64,000 nucleotides of DNA from Haemophilus parainfluenzae (GTDB lineage: Bacteria; Pseudomonadota; Gammaproteobacteria; Enterobacterales; Pasteurellaceae). Positions 21,325 through 32,003 of the stretch are shown one piece after another. The stretch covers positions 914,001-978,000 of the forward strand of contig NZ_CP063110.1 of NCBI RefSeq assembly GCF_014931275.1, read 5' to 3'. Under the pieces are notes generated by a model. The model was given only the letters and a program-made list of their open reading frames with translations. It ran no database searches and was not told the DNA's origin. The position numbers and the translations under genes are program-made. The number at the start of each line of letters is the position of its first letter. Position 1 is the stretch's first letter.

Positions 21325-21352
21325 ATATTACGGATAAAAGTTTCGCTGTCAA
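21325..21352 (-). promoter_or_regulatory. Predicted leu operon promoter
   Basis: On the minus strand, a consensus -35 TTGACA (21352-21347), a 16-base spacer and a -10 TAATAT (21330-21325) predict a transcript start near 21318, giving a leader of about 220 bases before leuA. The rest of the 21353-21617 gap is AT-rich and holds the start region of dprA, with no other feature I can support. Confidence 0.7.
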
Positions 21353-21617
21353 ACCATTTTTTAGTGATTTATATCTAAAATAAATATCTCGACATAATCT
21401 TAAAAGTTTATTTATCTAAATTTAATGATTTTACTGGAATTAATATCTAAAAATGGCTTTCAAGAAGTTATTTTTGTCCTGTTTTATTCCTCGTTTCTGG
21501 TATGCCGATTTTTTCTAAAATTTTTTCTCTTTTTGCGATCTGAATCGCAAAATTAAGACAAATCTTTCATTTTTGAGACCAATCTCGTCATAATTCTCTT
21601 TTTAAAGGAGAGAATAA

Positions 21618-22733
21618 ATGAGCGATTTTGCGTCGATTTTATTGCGGTTGTCACAAGTGCCCAAATTGGGCAGTGTGCGAATTCAACAAATTCTAGCCCA
21701 CGTAGGTATAGAAGACTTATTAAATTATGATGAAGCTGCATTTCAACAAATGGGGTGGAATGCTTTGCAGATTCGTCGTTGGTTTCAGCCAGAAATGAAA
21801 TTTATTGAACCTGCTTTGAGCTGGGCAGAAAAAGAAGGCCATCATTTAATACATTGTTTTTCAGATGACTATCCTTTTTTACTCAAACAGATTAGTGGCT
21901 TTCCGCCTTTATTATTTGTGAAAGGCAATCTGACCGCACTTTCTGCTCAGCAGATCGCCATGGTTGGGAGCCGTTATTGTTCGGCTTATGGTGAATATTG
22001 GGCAAAATATTTTGCGACAGAACTTTCTCTCGCGGGGTTGACGGTCACGAGTGGGCTTGCATTAGGTATCGATGGATTTAGTCATCAAGCGGTGGTGGAT
22101 ATTCAAGGGCAGACCATTGCAGTATTGGGCAGCGGATTAGATCACATTTACCCCGCTAAACATCGCCGATTAGCGGAGCAAATTATCGAAAATAACGGGG
22201 CGTTAGTTTCTGAATTTATTCCTACGCAGGCACCGATTGCCGAAAATTTTCCTCGCCGTAATCGCATTATCAGCGGGCTTTCATTAGGAACATTAGTTAT
22301 TGAAGCAACAGAGAAAAGCGGTTCACTCATTACGGCACGTTATGCCTTAGAACAAAATCGCGATATTTTTGCGTTGCCAGGGAATATTCAAAGTGAATAC
22401 AGCCAAGGCTGTCATAAACTGATTAAGCAAGGTGCGATGTTAGTGGAAAATGTTAAAGATATTTTAGATAGCCTCAACCATAGCGTTGTTTTTCAGCCGC
22501 CATTACATACGCCAATCAATAAGTCGATAGCTCAACCACTTACTGCTCAAATGCCTGCAGTGGAGCCGAATCATCCTGAACTTTATCAACATATCAGTTA
22601 TACACCGATAAGTCTTGATGATTTATCTGCAACATTGAATTTGCCGGTAGATTTGCTTTTAGTACAGTTATTGGATTTGGAATTACAAGACTTAATCGTC
22701 AATGAGAATGGACTCTATAAGCGGATAGCATAA
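21618..22733 (+). CDS. dprA: DNA-processing protein DprA
   Basis: This 371-residue protein protects incoming single-stranded DNA and loads RecA during natural transformation. The Rossmann-like core shows [55 protein letters not shown] and [22 protein letters not shown] short N-terminal helical domain precedes it, and the C-terminal about 65 residues form the winged-helix DprA domain. Its presence fits the dense uptake signals in the window, one of which lies inside this gene at about 21930. AAAGGAGAG precedes the ATG. Confidence 0.97.
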   Translation: MSDFASILLRLSQVPKLGSVRIQQILAHVGIEDLLNYDEAAFQQMGWNALQIRRWFQPEMKFIEPALSWAEKEGHHLIHCFSDDYPFLLKQISGFPPLLFVKGNLTALSAQQIAMVGSRYCSAYGEYWAKYFATELSLAGLTVTSGLALGIDGFSHQAVVDIQGQTIAVLGSGLDHIYPAKHRRLAEQIIENNGALVSEFIPTQAPIAENFPRRNRIISGLSLGTLVIEATEKSGSLITARYALEQNRDIFALPGNIQSEYSQGCHKLIKQGAMLVENVKDILDSLNHSVVFQPPLHTPINKSIAQPLTAQMPAVEPNHPELYQHISYTPISLDDLSATLNLPVDLLLVQLLDLELQDLIVNENGLYKRIA

Positions 22734-22796
22734 ACGGGGTAGAGTGAGGAGGCAATCCTGTGCTAAGATACAGTTCAGTTTTAGAAAGGAGAACCT

Positions 22797-23573
22797 ATGT
22801 TAGCCATTATTTCCCCGGCAAAAACCTTAGATTTTGAAAGTGCGGTCAGAAATCTTCCTGTTTCTCAACCGCACTTGACGGATTATAGTGAGCAACTGAT
22901 TGAAATCTGTCGTCAATTATCTCCCCAAGATCTTTCTTCCTTAATGTCTATCAGCGATAAACTTGCGGGCTTAAATGCCGCTCGCTTTGCAGAATGGACA
23001 AAATCTCACAACGAAAAAAATTCACGCGCAGCCATTTTGGCATTCAAAGGTGATGTTTATACCGGTTTAGATGCGGATAGTTTATCTGATGAAGATGTGC
23101 AATTTGCTCAACGTCATTTACGTATGCTTTCTGGTTTATATGGCTTACTTAAGCCCCTTGATTTAATGCAACCTTACCGCTTGGAAATGGGCACGAAGTT
23201 AGCGAATCCAAAAGGAAAAGATCTTTATGCTTTTTGGGGGAACATCATTACTAAATCTGTGCAACAAGCGCTTGATGAGCAAGGCGATCGTATTTTGATC
23301 AATTTAGCTTCTGATGAATACTATAAATCAGTGAAAGAAAGCCAATTAGATGCACAGATTGTTAAGCCTGTTTTCTTAGATAATAAGAATGGTAAATACA
23401 AAGTGGTCAGCTTTTATGCGAAAAAAGCCCGTGGTTTAATGTGTCGTTTTATCATTCAAAATCGTTTGGAACGTGTTGAACAACTGAAAGAGTTTGATCT
23501 TGGTGGTTATTGGTTTGATTCAGCATCCTCAACTGAAAAAGAATTTGTATTTAAGCGAGATATCAATGAATAA
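22797..23573 (+). CDS. yaaA: Peroxide stress protein YaaA (UPF0246)
   Basis: This 258-residue protein is the usual length for YaaA. Family signatures are the start [57 protein letters not shown] and the C-terminal [19 protein letters not shown]. In E. coli YaaA limits free iron and protects DNA during hydrogen peroxide stress. Two opposed uptake signals lie within its first 25 codons. The last codons overlap the start of the next lipoprotein gene by eight bases, so the two are translationally coupled. Confidence 0.95.
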   Translation: MLAIISPAKTLDFESAVRNLPVSQPHLTDYSEQLIEICRQLSPQDLSSLMSISDKLAGLNAARFAEWTKSHNEKNSRAAILAFKGDVYTGLDADSLSDEDVQFAQRHLRMLSGLYGLLKPLDLMQPYRLEMGTKLANPKGKDLYAFWGNIITKSVQQALDEQGDRILINLASDEYYKSVKESQLDAQIVKPVFLDNKNGKYKVVSFYAKKARGLMCRFIIQNRLERVEQLKEFDLGGYWFDSASSTEKEFVFKRDINE

Positions 23574-24156
23574 ATTCCTGGTTATATTGACCGCACTTTT
23601 ACTTTCAGGTTGTGCGGCAAAAGTGAGTCAGCTTCAAACACCTGAAAAAATTGAGTATAACGGTAAAACTTATAAGCTTACCGCAAGCCAAGATTTAGAT
23701 ACGATTGCGCGTTACGTTTATATCGCTGAGCCGGAAACCTTGGAAAATTGGAAATCTCAAATTGAAGTATTGCTTGATCGGGATGTTACACGTTCTATTG
23801 AGCAACGTGTAGCATTACGTGAAAAAGTGTATCGTAATTTGGGTGTGCAAGATTTCAAAATTCGTGCCAATTCAACGAATCCGAAAAAGCCCGCGACAGA
23901 ATTAAACGGCTATGTCATTTATGCACCGACAGAACAAAATCCTTCTTGGCAGGTGGATATTGCGAAAGGGAAAAATATTTCCCATTGTGGGTTTGTGCAA
24001 TACCAATATTCCCAAAAAGTGGAAATGAAAAAGTTTCAGCGCTTAAGCAAAGTAAAAATTGTGAAAAATTTACAAAAGTATCTTGTCGCAAAAGAAAGTA
24101 AAACATTGCAAAAAGCAGATCTTTCTTGGAAATGTGAAAGTTATTTCAATCACTAA
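23566..24156 (+). CDS. Putative lipoprotein coupled to yaaA, function unknown
   Basis: This 196-residue protein starts [19 protein letters not shown], a clear lipoprotein signal with lipobox LSGC and lipidated C16. The ATG at 23566 is inside the last codons of yaaA; an upstream in-frame extension exists but lacks a signal peptide. The mature part is basic and mostly alpha-beta in pattern. A cysteine in [11 protein letters not shown] and one near the end ([11 protein letters not shown]) may pair. It contains an uptake signal in the signal-peptide codons. I recognise no known family; a role in envelope stress alongside yaaA is only a guess from coupling. Confidence 0.8.
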   Translation: MNKFLVILTALLLSGCAAKVSQLQTPEKIEYNGKTYKLTASQDLDTIARYVYIAEPETLENWKSQIEVLLDRDVTRSIEQRVALREKVYRNLGVQDFKIRANSTNPKKPATELNGYVIYAPTEQNPSWQVDIAKGKNISHCGFVQYQYSQKVEMKKFQRLSKVKIVKNLQKYLVAKESKTLQKADLSWKCESYFNH

Positions 24157-24268
24157 AATGTATAACTAGATCAAATCCCAAGTAAATTTTCAAAATTTTG
24201 CTAGAGCAGAAATAATGGATGGTGTAATCTTAGCACCAATTGTTCTTAAGAATTCAAAGTAGGTAAAT

Positions 24269-25234
24269 ATGATTAAAAAAATTGCTGTATTAACCAGTGG
24301 TGGTGATGCTCCTGGTATGAATGCTGCTATTCGTGGTGTTGTGCGTGCAGCACTTGCAGAAGGGCTTGATGTATTCGGCATTTATGATGGTTATCAAGGC
24401 TTATACAACAATAAAATCAAACAGTTAAACCGTTATAATGTATCAGATATTATTAACCGTGGTGGTACATTCTTAGGTTCTGCTCGTTTCCCTGAATTTA
24501 AGGATCCAGCGGTACGTGAAAAATGTGCAGAAATTTTACGTTCACATGGTATTGATGCTTTAGTTGTTATCGGTGGTGATGGTTCTTACATGGGGGCGAA
24601 ATTGCTCACAGAAGAACATGGTTTCCCTTGCGTGGGTATTCCAGGCACGATTGATAATGATGTGGCAGGTACGGATTACACAATCGGTTATGAAACTGCG
24701 CTACAAACAGCGGTGGATGCCATCGACCGTTTACGTGACACCTCAAGTTCTCATCAACGTATTTCTATCGTAGAAATCATGGGCCGTCACTGTAGTGACT
24801 TAACTATTTCTGCAGGCATCGCAGGTGGTTGTGAATATATCGTGGCATCTGAAATGGAATTTAATCGTGAAGAATTAATTCGCCAAATTGAGCGCAGTAT
24901 TATTCGTGGAAAACGCCACGCCATCATTGCGATTACTGAGTTAATCACTGACGTGCATTCTCTCGCTCGTGAAATTGAAGCTCGTGTAGGTCATGAAACC
25001 CGTGCAACCGTATTAGGCCATATTCAACGTGGTGGTTCGCCTTGTGCCTTTGACCGTATTTTAGCTTCACGTATGGGCGTATATGCGGTAGATATATTGC
25101 TACAAGGTAAAGGTGGCTACTGTGTGGGTATTCAAAATGAAAAATTAGTTCACCACGATATTATTGATGCAATCAACAATATGCGTCGTGAATTTAAAGC
25201 AGATTGGTTAGAAATGGCTAAACGCTTAGAATAA
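24269..25234 (+). CDS. pfkA: ATP-dependent 6-phosphofructokinase
   Basis: This 321-residue protein is the bacterial PfkA length. Motifs include [20 protein letters not shown], the ATP-binding [11 protein letters not shown], the catalytic loop [20 protein letters not shown] (aspartate nucleophile activator) and the fructose-6-phosphate site [26 protein letters not shown] follows. It commits glucose to glycolysis by phosphorylating fructose 6-phosphate. It is monocistronic, ending at the strong hairpin shared with folA. Confidence 0.98.
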   Translation: MIKKIAVLTSGGDAPGMNAAIRGVVRAALAEGLDVFGIYDGYQGLYNNKIKQLNRYNVSDIINRGGTFLGSARFPEFKDPAVREKCAEILRSHGIDALVVIGGDGSYMGAKLLTEEHGFPCVGIPGTIDNDVAGTDYTIGYETALQTAVDAIDRLRDTSSSHQRISIVEIMGRHCSDLTISAGIAGGCEYIVASEMEFNREELIRQIERSIIRGKRHAIIAITELITDVHSLAREIEARVGHETRATVLGHIQRGGSPCAFDRILASRMGVYAVDILLQGKGGYCVGIQNEKLVHHDIIDAINNMRREFKADWLEMAKRLE

Positions 25235-25261
25235 TCTTTGTAAGGTTATTTAAAATAAAAG

Positions 25262-25300
25262 AAATCGGGCTAAAGCAATCATTGTTTTAGCCCGATTTTT
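25262..25300. terminator. Bidirectional terminator between pfkA and folA
   Basis: The long stem AAATCGGGCTAAA / TTTAGCCCGATTTTT encloses a ten-base loop and lies between the two convergent genes, with a T-run on the plus side. Confidence 0.92.
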
Positions 25301-25311
25301 ATCTGTTTAGA

Positions 25312-25812
25312 TTAAGCTTTTAAGTTATTTCTCTTACGCTGCAAAATAAAAACACGACAATCATAGGGATTATCCGCATCCGCTTGGCGATATTCTTCAA
25401 ACTCGATGTTCCATTCAGCCCAATTAATTTCAGGGAAGAAGGTGTCACCGTCAATGTCTGCTTGAATTTGCGTGAGGTACAATTTATCTGCTTTAGGTAA
25501 ATATTGTTTAAATAACTCTCCGCCGCCGAGCAACATAATTTCATCAAATTCTTTGACAAAATCGACCGCACTTTCAAAACTATTTTTCCAGATGACACCT
25601 TCATGTTCGTAAGGCGTGCGTGAAAGGACAATATTAGTCCGTTTCGGTAGTGGGCGACCAATGCTTTCGAAAGTTTTACGGCCCATAATCACCGGTTTTC
25701 CCGTAGTGTTTTTACGAAACCAGGCTAAATCAGCAGGCAAGTGCCAAGGCATTTGATTATCTTTTCCGATGACGTTATTTTTTGTTATCGCAACGATCAA
25801 ACTTAATGTCAT
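25312..25812 (-). CDS. folA: Dihydrofolate reductase
   Basis: This 166-residue protein reduces dihydrofolate to tetrahydrofolate with NADPH and is the trimethoprim target. It starts MTLSLIVAITKNNVIGKDNQMPWHLPADLAWF, with the conserved substrate-pocket tryptophan and the acidic D in the LPADL segment. Cofactor motifs follow: GRKTFESIGRPLPKR and LLGGGELFKQYLP. The ATG at 25812 is preferred over one ten codons earlier because AGGATAG sits at proper spacing and the family starts here. Confidence 0.97.
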   Translation of the reverse strand: MTLSLIVAITKNNVIGKDNQMPWHLPADLAWFRKNTTGKPVIMGRKTFESIGRPLPKRTNIVLSRTPYEHEGVIWKNSFESAVDFVKEFDEIMLLGGGELFKQYLPKADKLYLTQIQADIDGDTFFPEINWAEWNIEFEEYRQADADNPYDCRVFILQRKRNNLKA

Positions 25813-25953
25813 ATTTTCTATCCTATTTTTCTTTTTTTGCATTATATCATAGCTATTCAGAAAATCTGAATTTGAGATGGTTTTTTTCGTGATTTTTATT
25901 AATTTTAGTGCTAATTTAACCGCACTTTTCTATTTTTTCACTGAGGACAAACT

Positions 25954-27063
25954 ATGTCGGCAAATCGCAAAACAATCGTCGTAAAATTTGGTACTAGCAC
26001 ATTAACACATGGTTCCCCAAAATTGAATGCGCCTCACATGGTCGATATTGTTCGCCAGATTGCCCAGCTTCATCAAGCGGGTTTTCGTGTCGTGATTGTG
26101 ACATCAGGTGCGATTGCAGCAGGACGGCATTATTTAAATCATCCTCAACTTCCGCCAACCATTGCGTCAAAACAGCTTTTAGCTGCGGTAGGGCAGAGTC
26201 AGCTTATTCAAGCCTGGGAAAAATTATTTGCGATTTATGATATTCATATTGGACAAATTTTATTAACTCGTGCCGATATTGAAGACCGTGAACGTTTTTT
26301 AAATGCACGCGATACATTACATGCGCTGTTGGACAATCATATTATTCCTGTGATTAATGAGAATGATGCAGTAGCAACAGCTGAGATTAAAGTAGGGGAT
26401 AACGATAACTTATCGGCATTAGTCGCGATTTTAGTGCAAGCGGAACAACTTTACTTATTAACGGATCAACAAGGTTTGTACGAAAGCGATCCTCGTAAAA
26501 ATCCAGATGCGAAATTAATTCCTGTAGTTGAGCAAATTACCGATCATATTCGTTCGATTGCAGGCGGTAGTGGTACAAACCTTGGTACTGGCGGGATGAG
26601 TACAAAAATCATTGCGGCAGATGTGGCAACGCGTTCAGGTATTGAAACCATTATTGCACCAGGCAGCAGACCTGATGTGATTGTGGATTTAGCCTACGAT
26701 AAACCAATTGGCACGAAATTTATTGCTCATCACTCAGATCGTCTAGAAAGCCGTAAACAGTGGTTATTTGCAGCACCATCAGCGGGCATACTGACGATTG
26801 ATGAAGGTGCTGAAAATGCCATGTTAGTACAGAATAAATCGTTGCTGCCTGCAGGGATTATGGCTGTGGAAGGGCGCTTTTCACGTGGTGAAGTCGTCAA
26901 AATTAAGAATACCTCAGGTAAAGTGATTGCGCTCGGTATGCCGCGTTATAACAGCGATGCGTTGGAATTAATCAAAGGGAAAAAATCCCAAGAAATTGAA
27001 CAAATTCTTGGCTATGAGTACGGTGCAGTTGCGTTACATCGTGATGACATGATTGTGCTATAG
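25954..27063 (+). CDS. proB: Glutamate 5-kinase
   Basis: This 369-residue protein performs the first step of proline synthesis. The amino-acid kinase domain (about residues 5-255) starts [18 protein letters not shown] and contains [31 protein letters not shown] and [15 protein letters not shown]. The C-terminal PUA domain (about 280-365) is present, so it is the long, proline-regulated form. proA is not adjacent in this window. GAGGAC precedes the ATG, and an uptake signal lies just upstream. Confidence 0.97.
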   Translation: MSANRKTIVVKFGTSTLTHGSPKLNAPHMVDIVRQIAQLHQAGFRVVIVTSGAIAAGRHYLNHPQLPPTIASKQLLAAVGQSQLIQAWEKLFAIYDIHIGQILLTRADIEDRERFLNARDTLHALLDNHIIPVINENDAVATAEIKVGDNDNLSALVAILVQAEQLYLLTDQQGLYESDPRKNPDAKLIPVVEQITDHIRSIAGGSGTNLGTGGMSTKIIAADVATRSGIETIIAPGSRPDVIVDLAYDKPIGTKFIAHHSDRLESRKQWLFAAPSAGILTIDEGAENAMLVQNKSLLPAGIMAVEGRFSRGEVVKIKNTSGKVIALGMPRYNSDALELIKGKKSQEIEQILGYEYGAVALHRDDMIVL

Positions 27064-27175
27064 CTTAAAATAGAAATCGGATCTCTTATATTTTCTGAAC
27101 CTTCCTTTTATTTTGTTGGTCTATAAAACCATAAAAAGGGCAATAGCCCGATATTAAGTAGTAAAAGGAGACAAC

Positions 27176-27556
27176 ATGAGATTAATAGCAACCGTTTTAG
27201 CTGTTGGGCTATTAAGTGCTTGTACGCAGGGCTATTATGTAAAACATCGTAGCCCAATTTCAGTGAGCAAACATGTAAAGCGTTTAAATACGACGGTTTG
27301 TCATGATAAAGATGACTGGTATTTAGATGGTTATCGTGTAGGAAAAGATTTCCAAGCACAAAGCCAATCTCAATTGAATAAACGAATTAATTATTGTGGC
27401 CGACGTGTACCTGAAGAGCTGAGAACCGCATGGTTTAACGGTTTTGATGCAGGCTCAAATGGCGTTCAGATTGATATAGAGGGTTATGATGAGGATGCTC
27501 TCTTAACCTATGATTATGACGATGATGATCGTTATAGCGAAGACGAAGAAGAATAA
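27176..27556 (+). CDS. Small acidic lipoprotein, function unknown
   Basis: This 126-residue protein has the lipoprotein signal MRLIATVLAVGLLSACTQGY, with lipidated C16. Two central cysteines (TTVCHDKDDWYLDGYRVG and NYCGRRVPEEL) flank a D-W/Y-x2-G-Y-R-x-G pattern that recurs in WFNGFDAGSNG. This resembles the DUF2799-type lipoprotein pattern, though I cannot confirm the family. The last 30 residues are extremely acidic (YDYDDDDRYSEDEEE), which could bind cations. It is preceded by AAAGGAGAC, stands alone, and ends at a terminator built from opposed uptake signals. Confidence 0.8.
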   Translation: MRLIATVLAVGLLSACTQGYYVKHRSPISVSKHVKRLNTTVCHDKDDWYLDGYRVGKDFQAQSQSQLNKRINYCGRRVPEELRTAWFNGFDAGSNGVQIDIEGYDEDALLTYDYDDDDRYSEDEEE

Positions 27557-27590
27557 AAAAGTGCGGTTAATTTTAACCGCACTTTTTCTT
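27555..27590. terminator. Uptake-signal pair terminator
   Basis: AAAGTGCGGTTAA and TTAACCGCACTTT form a perfect stem around TT, with A- and T-runs outside. Both arms are perfect uptake signals, and the hairpin serves the convergent lipoprotein and fklB genes. Confidence 0.92.
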
Positions 27591-27591
27591 T

Positions 27592-28224
27592 TTAAAGAAT
27601 ATCGAGTAATTCAACTTCAAACACTAGGGGTGAGAATGGTGGGATAGATGCGCCCGCACCACGTTCACCGTAAGCCAGTTCGTGTGGAATAGTGAGTTTC
27701 CATTTAGAACCAACAGGCATCATTTGTAATGCTTCAACCCAACCACGAATTACGCCATTTACTGGGAATTCAGCTGGTGCACCACGAGCAACAGAACTAT
27801 CGAATACGGTACCATCTGGTAATGTACCTGTGTAGTGAACACGTACTTTATCAGTTGCAGATGGTTTGTTTCCGTTACCTTCGGTTAAAATTTCGTATTG
27901 TAAACCGCTGTCAGTGACGTTTACGCCTGCTTTTTTCGCATTTTCTTCTAAGAATTTTTTACCTTCTTCTTCAATCGCTTTAAATTGCGCTTGTTGTGCT
28001 TCAGCCGCTTGTTGTTGAAGCGCTTGAACGGAATGCATTAAATCATTAATTTCTAATGCAGGTTGATTACGATTTAACGCATCAAAAATGCCTTTTGCTA
28101 CTGCTTCAACAGAAATATCCATTTGGCTATCTGCTAATTGTTGACCGATTTGTAAACCGATACCGTAGCTGCCTTTTTCAGAAATACTTTCTAATTTTAC
28201 TTGTTCAAAAATTTGAGCTGTCAT
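27592..28224 (-). CDS. fklB: FKBP-type peptidyl-prolyl cis-trans isomerase
   Basis: This 210-residue protein closely follows FklB. The N-terminal dimerisation helices ([19 protein letters not shown]) are followed by a long helix, then the FKBP fold from about residue 105, with [45 protein letters not shown] and [26 protein letters not shown]. It has no signal peptide, consistent with cytoplasmic FklB rather than periplasmic FkpA. psd lies 21 bases upstream on the same strand, so they may share a transcript. Confidence 0.95.
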   Translation of the reverse strand: MTAQIFEQVKLESISEKGSYGIGLQIGQQLADSQMDISVEAVAKGIFDALNRNQPALEINDLMHSVQALQQQAAEAQQAQFKAIEEEGKKFLEENAKKAGVNVTDSGLQYEILTEGNGNKPSATDKVRVHYTGTLPDGTVFDSSVARGAPAEFPVNGVIRGWVEALQMMPVGSKWKLTIPHELAYGERGAGASIPPFSPLVFEVELLDIL

Positions 28225-28245
28225 GTTTTTTCCTTTGTTGTAAAA

Positions 28246-29115
28246 CTATTTTTTCAATGCCAAGATTTCACCCATGCGAACAGGTTCATCAACACTTAAA
28301 TGATCGGCAATTTGTACTTGGCCAGCTTGGAATAAATTAATCACGGTAGAACCAAGTTGGAACCAACCCATTTCTTGACCTTTGCTTAATTTAACCGCAC
28401 TTTCACCTTCATAAGTCCACACTTTCACTTCGTTATGACGTGGTGGGTTAATGACGCCAGCCCAAACAGTGCCGATACTTGCAGTAATTGTTGCACCCAC
28501 TAAGATTTGTACCATAGTACCGAATTCAGTATCAAAGACACAAATCACACGTTCATTACGTGCGAAGAGGTTCGGCACATGTTTCGCTAAAAATGGATTG
28601 ACGGAGAATAAATCACCCGGTACGTAAATCATTTTGCGAAGTGTACCATCACATGGCATATGCACACGGTGATAATCACGTGGTGATAAATAAGTGGTGA
28701 CGAATTCCCCATTTTTAAAGGTTTCGGTTAAATCTTTATCTTCCGCTAATAAATCGTTTAAGCTGAAGAAGTGACCTTTTGCTTGTAATAGGCGATCATC
28801 ATCAATGTGTCCACATTCACTCACACGGCCATCCGCAGGGCAGCAAAGTGCGGTTGGATTTTGGTTAATTGGTCGTGCATTTTCTTTTAATGGACGGATA
28901 AAGAATTCATTAAAACTAGCGTAATCACTGAATTTTTCTTTTTCAGCAATGCTCATATCAATGTTGTATTTTTTTGCAAACGCTTTAATCACAAAATGTG
29001 TCACTGCGCCCCATTTTTGTTTAGCTAACCAACCTGCTGCTTGTGTCATATAGATTTGTGGCATCACATATTGAAATGCAACTTTTAGGCGTTGCCAATA
29101 AGAAATTGGGTTCAT
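28246..29115 (-). CDS. psd: Phosphatidylserine decarboxylase proenzyme
   Basis: This 289-residue protein makes phosphatidylethanolamine at the inner membrane. The self-cleavage motif LGS is at residues 254-256 (FQLGSTVINLF). Cleavage before S256 would give a large beta chain and a 34-residue alpha chain capped by the pyruvoyl group. The catalytic histidine and aspartate regions appear as CCPADGRVSECG and YLSPRDYHRVHMPCDG. pssA, which makes its substrate, lies on the same strand 125 bases upstream, so consecutive pathway steps are adjacent. Confidence 0.98.
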   Translation of the reverse strand: MNPISYWQRLKVAFQYVMPQIYMTQAAGWLAKQKWGAVTHFVIKAFAKKYNIDMSIAEKEKFSDYASFNEFFIRPLKENARPINQNPTALCCPADGRVSECGHIDDDRLLQAKGHFFSLNDLLAEDKDLTETFKNGEFVTTYLSPRDYHRVHMPCDGTLRKMIYVPGDLFSVNPFLAKHVPNLFARNERVICVFDTEFGTMVQILVGATITASIGTVWAGVINPPRHNEVKVWTYEGESAVKLSKGQEMGWFQLGSTVINLFQAGQVQIADHLSVDEPVRMGEILALKK

Positions 29116-29208
29116 TGATTTCTCCGATAAGATTAAAAAGTTGGGCGATTATAACAACTTATTTCACTTGCGCAATGTTAGTTGATATTTTTGCGTAAGA
29201 TCAAAGCA

Positions 29209-29234
29209 ATAAGCCGACATTTGCCGGCTTATTG
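29209..29234 (-). terminator. Hairpin after pssA
   Basis: The stem AATAAGCCG / CGGCTTATT lies seven bases after the pssA stop. The U-run is short, so read-through into psd is possible. Confidence 0.6.
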
Positions 29235-29240
29235 TTATGT

Positions 29241-30608
29241 TTATAAAATCATTTTGACTAATTTATCTGCTTGAATCCGCGCAAATTTCTTCAACAGTTT
29301 TTGCACCGGTTCAGGATATTGCGTCAATTCTTCTAATTCAGAATAATCTTGCAATACTTTGGTATGTTGGCGGATGTGCGATAATTCTTTTTCCACTTGT
29401 GGCAGAAGTTCTTCTTTCGGGTCGTGGATTAATAATCCATTTTCCGCATCTAAACGCCATGCACGAGGATTCAGGTTGTTCCCTGTTAAAAGAATATACT
29501 GATTGTCCACCCAAATCCCTTTGAGGTGATAAGTGTTATCACCATCTTTCCATAAACGCACCGTTAAATGGCCATTTTTAATGTAAGCATCAAATTTCTC
29601 GCAGAAACGACGAAGATTGCTTTCATATAAATAAGGCAATGCACCTGCCATTTTAAATGGCTGCTCTGGTGGAATATAGAAATCGTTCGCGACTTTATCA
29701 CCCACGATAATTTCGACACGCTTTCCTTGTTCTAATAAGCGGGCAAGTTTACTTCTTAACGTGCGAGGGAAGTTGAAATAAGGCGTACAAATCACCAGTT
29801 TTTCCTGCACTTGTAAGAATAAATCTTCGATAACTTGGTTTAATTCATTGCCCGATGCACCCAAACCAAAAAGTGGTGAAATGGTTAAAACATCGGAAAA
29901 ACCAACCGCACTTTCCAACTGATATTCCGCATGGGCAGATAAGTTTTTACGATAAGCTTTTATTGCACTACGAATTTCTTTGGTGCGAGGGCGATTAGCC
30001 ACATCTAATGGATGTACCGCACTGAAATCCAATAAATAATCATTGATGAAATTCACCATAGAGTCGGCAAGTGCCGCATTGTGAATTTTTTGATAGCGGT
30101 CGTAACGGTATTTATCTTGTTGTTGTAAATACACGTTATTGATACTTGCGCCGCTGTAAAGTACGGTATCATCAAACACAAAGCCTTTAATATGCAATAC
30201 ACCGAAGACTTCACGGGTATTAATAGGCACACCGAAGAACATATTTGGTTCATCGGGAAGTTGATAGGTTTGGCGTTGTTCACAATACCAATCAGCGTTA
30301 GTGGCAGATTTTTCTGCACCGAGTAAATTGCGTTGTCCGCGATGCCAATCTACTAAAATTTTCACATCCAATTCAGGATGATCTTGTTTTACGCGATAAA
30401 TCTCATTGAGAATTTCTTGTCCTGCTTCATCTTTTTGCCAATAAAGTGCGGTCACGTAAATGCGTTTTTTAGCTTGGCGAATTAATTCTATAATTTGTGC
30501 TTTGAATTCAAGCGGACTAAACAGAAACTCAACCTGTTCAGCCTGTAAAGGAAGAAAAGGCAAATTTTTTAAATTTTGTTCTGCTCGTTTAGCTTTATTG
30601 ATTAACAT
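29241..30608 (-). CDS. pssA: CDP-diacylglycerol--serine O-phosphatidyltransferase
   Basis: This 455-residue protein belongs to the phospholipase D superfamily, the membrane-associated PssA type of Gammaproteobacteria. The two HKD-like motifs are HIKGFVFDD (H139) and HLKGIWVDNQYILLTGNNLNPRAW (about residue 365). It forms phosphatidylserine from CDP-diacylglycerol and serine, feeding psd next to it. The proximity to sdaC-sdaA serine genes in the window is coincidental. The length matches the family (E. coli 451). Confidence 0.97.
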   Translation of the reverse strand: MLINKAKRAEQNLKNLPFLPLQAEQVEFLFSPLEFKAQIIELIRQAKKRIYVTALYWQKDEAGQEILNEIYRVKQDHPELDVKILVDWHRGQRNLLGAEKSATNADWYCEQRQTYQLPDEPNMFFGVPINTREVFGVLHIKGFVFDDTVLYSGASINNVYLQQQDKYRYDRYQKIHNAALADSMVNFINDYLLDFSAVHPLDVANRPRTKEIRSAIKAYRKNLSAHAEYQLESAVGFSDVLTISPLFGLGASGNELNQVIEDLFLQVQEKLVICTPYFNFPRTLRSKLARLLEQGKRVEIIVGDKVANDFYIPPEQPFKMAGALPYLYESNLRRFCEKFDAYIKNGHLTVRLWKDGDNTYHLKGIWVDNQYILLTGNNLNPRAWRLDAENGLLIHDPKEELLPQVEKELSHIRQHTKVLQDYSELEELTQYPEPVQKLLKKFARIQADKLVKMIL

Positions 30609-30757
30609 AATCCATCTCTACACTAAAAATTAATGCTCTAGTTTACAATATTTCCTTTGAGGATTGATAGAAAAAAGGTTTTTTTTCGTTATAATGCTCA
30701 CAAATTTTCGCATTTTTTGGCGAATTATTATCCAATTTTTCCTTCGAGAAGCAAATT

Positions 30758-31834
30758 ATGAGCAATTCACGCAAACCATCATTCCAAACCAATTCCACTA
30801 AATCTTTTCAAGAGCGTAACCCAAAACGTGCATTTAATGATAAAGAACGTCGTTTTGATGATCATCGTAATAATGAAAAATGTGAGGGAAATCGACCGCA
30901 CTTTGATAAAAAACGGGATGATCGCAAGCCTTCTCGTGGCTTCCAACAGCAAGAAGTGAGAGAACCAAAAATTGCTGAACTTTCATTAAATAAAGCCAAT
31001 GGTGAAAGTGGCTCGGTAAAAGTAATGGTGAAAAGTACGGGCGTGAGCTATAAACCGAAAGAAAAGAAAACAGGCGCATTATCACCACGCGCACCAGAGA
31101 AAATTAAAAAGAACCGCGCTGAAGAAATGAAAGTGTATGGTGAAAATGCGTGCTTAGAATTGTTTGCAGAGCGTCCTGAGAGCATTGTTCGCGTATGGTC
31201 AACGGTGCAAATGGCGCATCGAATTGGCGAGATTTTCAGTTATTTAGCCGCGAATAAAAAAGTATATCACGTGGTGGATAGCGATGAGCTAAGCTTAGTA
31301 AGTGGCACTGAGCATCATGGCGGCATTTGTATGTTAGTGAAAAAACAACGTACTTTTTCTTTGCAAGGTTATTTAGATGTCCCGCGTCAAGAAGATTGCT
31401 TAGTGGTGCTTGATCAAGTTAATAATGCGCAAAACCTAGGTGGCGTTGTGCGTACTTGCGTCTTCTATGGCATTAAAAATGTGGTAACAAATCAAGTTGA
31501 ACAGCTTTATGCACCGGCTGCGATGCGTGTAGCTGAAGGCGGAATGGAGCATATTCGTATTTTAGAAACAGAAAGTACTGAAATTGCTTTAGAGGCTTTA
31601 CGTAAGGCTGGCTATCAGATTATTCATGTATCAACCAATAAACAACAAGGCGTTGCGTTGGAACAACTCAAATTTGCGGAGAAAGTCGCGCTGGTATTGA
31701 GTGAGGGCAGTACGGATGATATTCGTGAGAAACAAGATGTAAATGTGCGTCTTTCTTTAAGCAATCCATTAAAAACAGGATTAAATATTGCGGTAAATGC
31801 AGGGATTTTATTAGCATATTGGTATGTGAAATAA
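30758..31834 (+). CDS. yfiF: TrmH/SpoU-family RNA methyltransferase
   Basis: This 358-residue protein has about 115 N-terminal residues that are basic and low in complexity (many K, R, N), suited to RNA contact. A SpoU substrate-binding domain (about 125-195) and a SpoU methyltransferase knot domain follow. The knot motifs are visible: VVLDQVNNAQNLGGVVRTCVFYG, ALVLSEGSTDDI and VRLSLSNPLKTGLNIAVNAGILLA. It is expected to 2'-O-methylate tRNA or rRNA; the exact nucleotide is not known from sequence. Linkage to pssA resembles the E. coli yfiF region. Confidence 0.88.
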   Translation: MSNSRKPSFQTNSTKSFQERNPKRAFNDKERRFDDHRNNEKCEGNRPHFDKKRDDRKPSRGFQQQEVREPKIAELSLNKANGESGSVKVMVKSTGVSYKPKEKKTGALSPRAPEKIKKNRAEEMKVYGENACLELFAERPESIVRVWSTVQMAHRIGEIFSYLAANKKVYHVVDSDELSLVSGTEHHGGICMLVKKQRTFSLQGYLDVPRQEDCLVVLDQVNNAQNLGGVVRTCVFYGIKNVVTNQVEQLYAPAAMRVAEGGMEHIRILETESTEIALEALRKAGYQIIHVSTNKQQGVALEQLKFAEKVALVLSEGSTDDIREKQDVNVRLSLSNPLKTGLNIAVNAGILLAYWYVK

Positions 31835-31865
31835 CCTTAAGTGCGGTTATTTTGAGGTTTGTTTT

Positions 31866-31890
31866 GGGGCTGACATCTGTCAGCCCTTTT
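31866..31890 (+). terminator. Terminator after yfiF
   Basis: The stem GGGCTGACA / TGTCAGCCC has a very short loop and is followed by TTTTTC. Confidence 0.9.
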
Positions 31891-32003
31891 TCTTTTTCAA
31901 AATTGTGTGAGATTCAAATTTCAATATTTCTTGTAAAAGCCTTTGGGGGAAATCAGACAAAAGATCTATACTATTTCTAGTCGTTATTTAACAGGGAGTT
32001 TTT

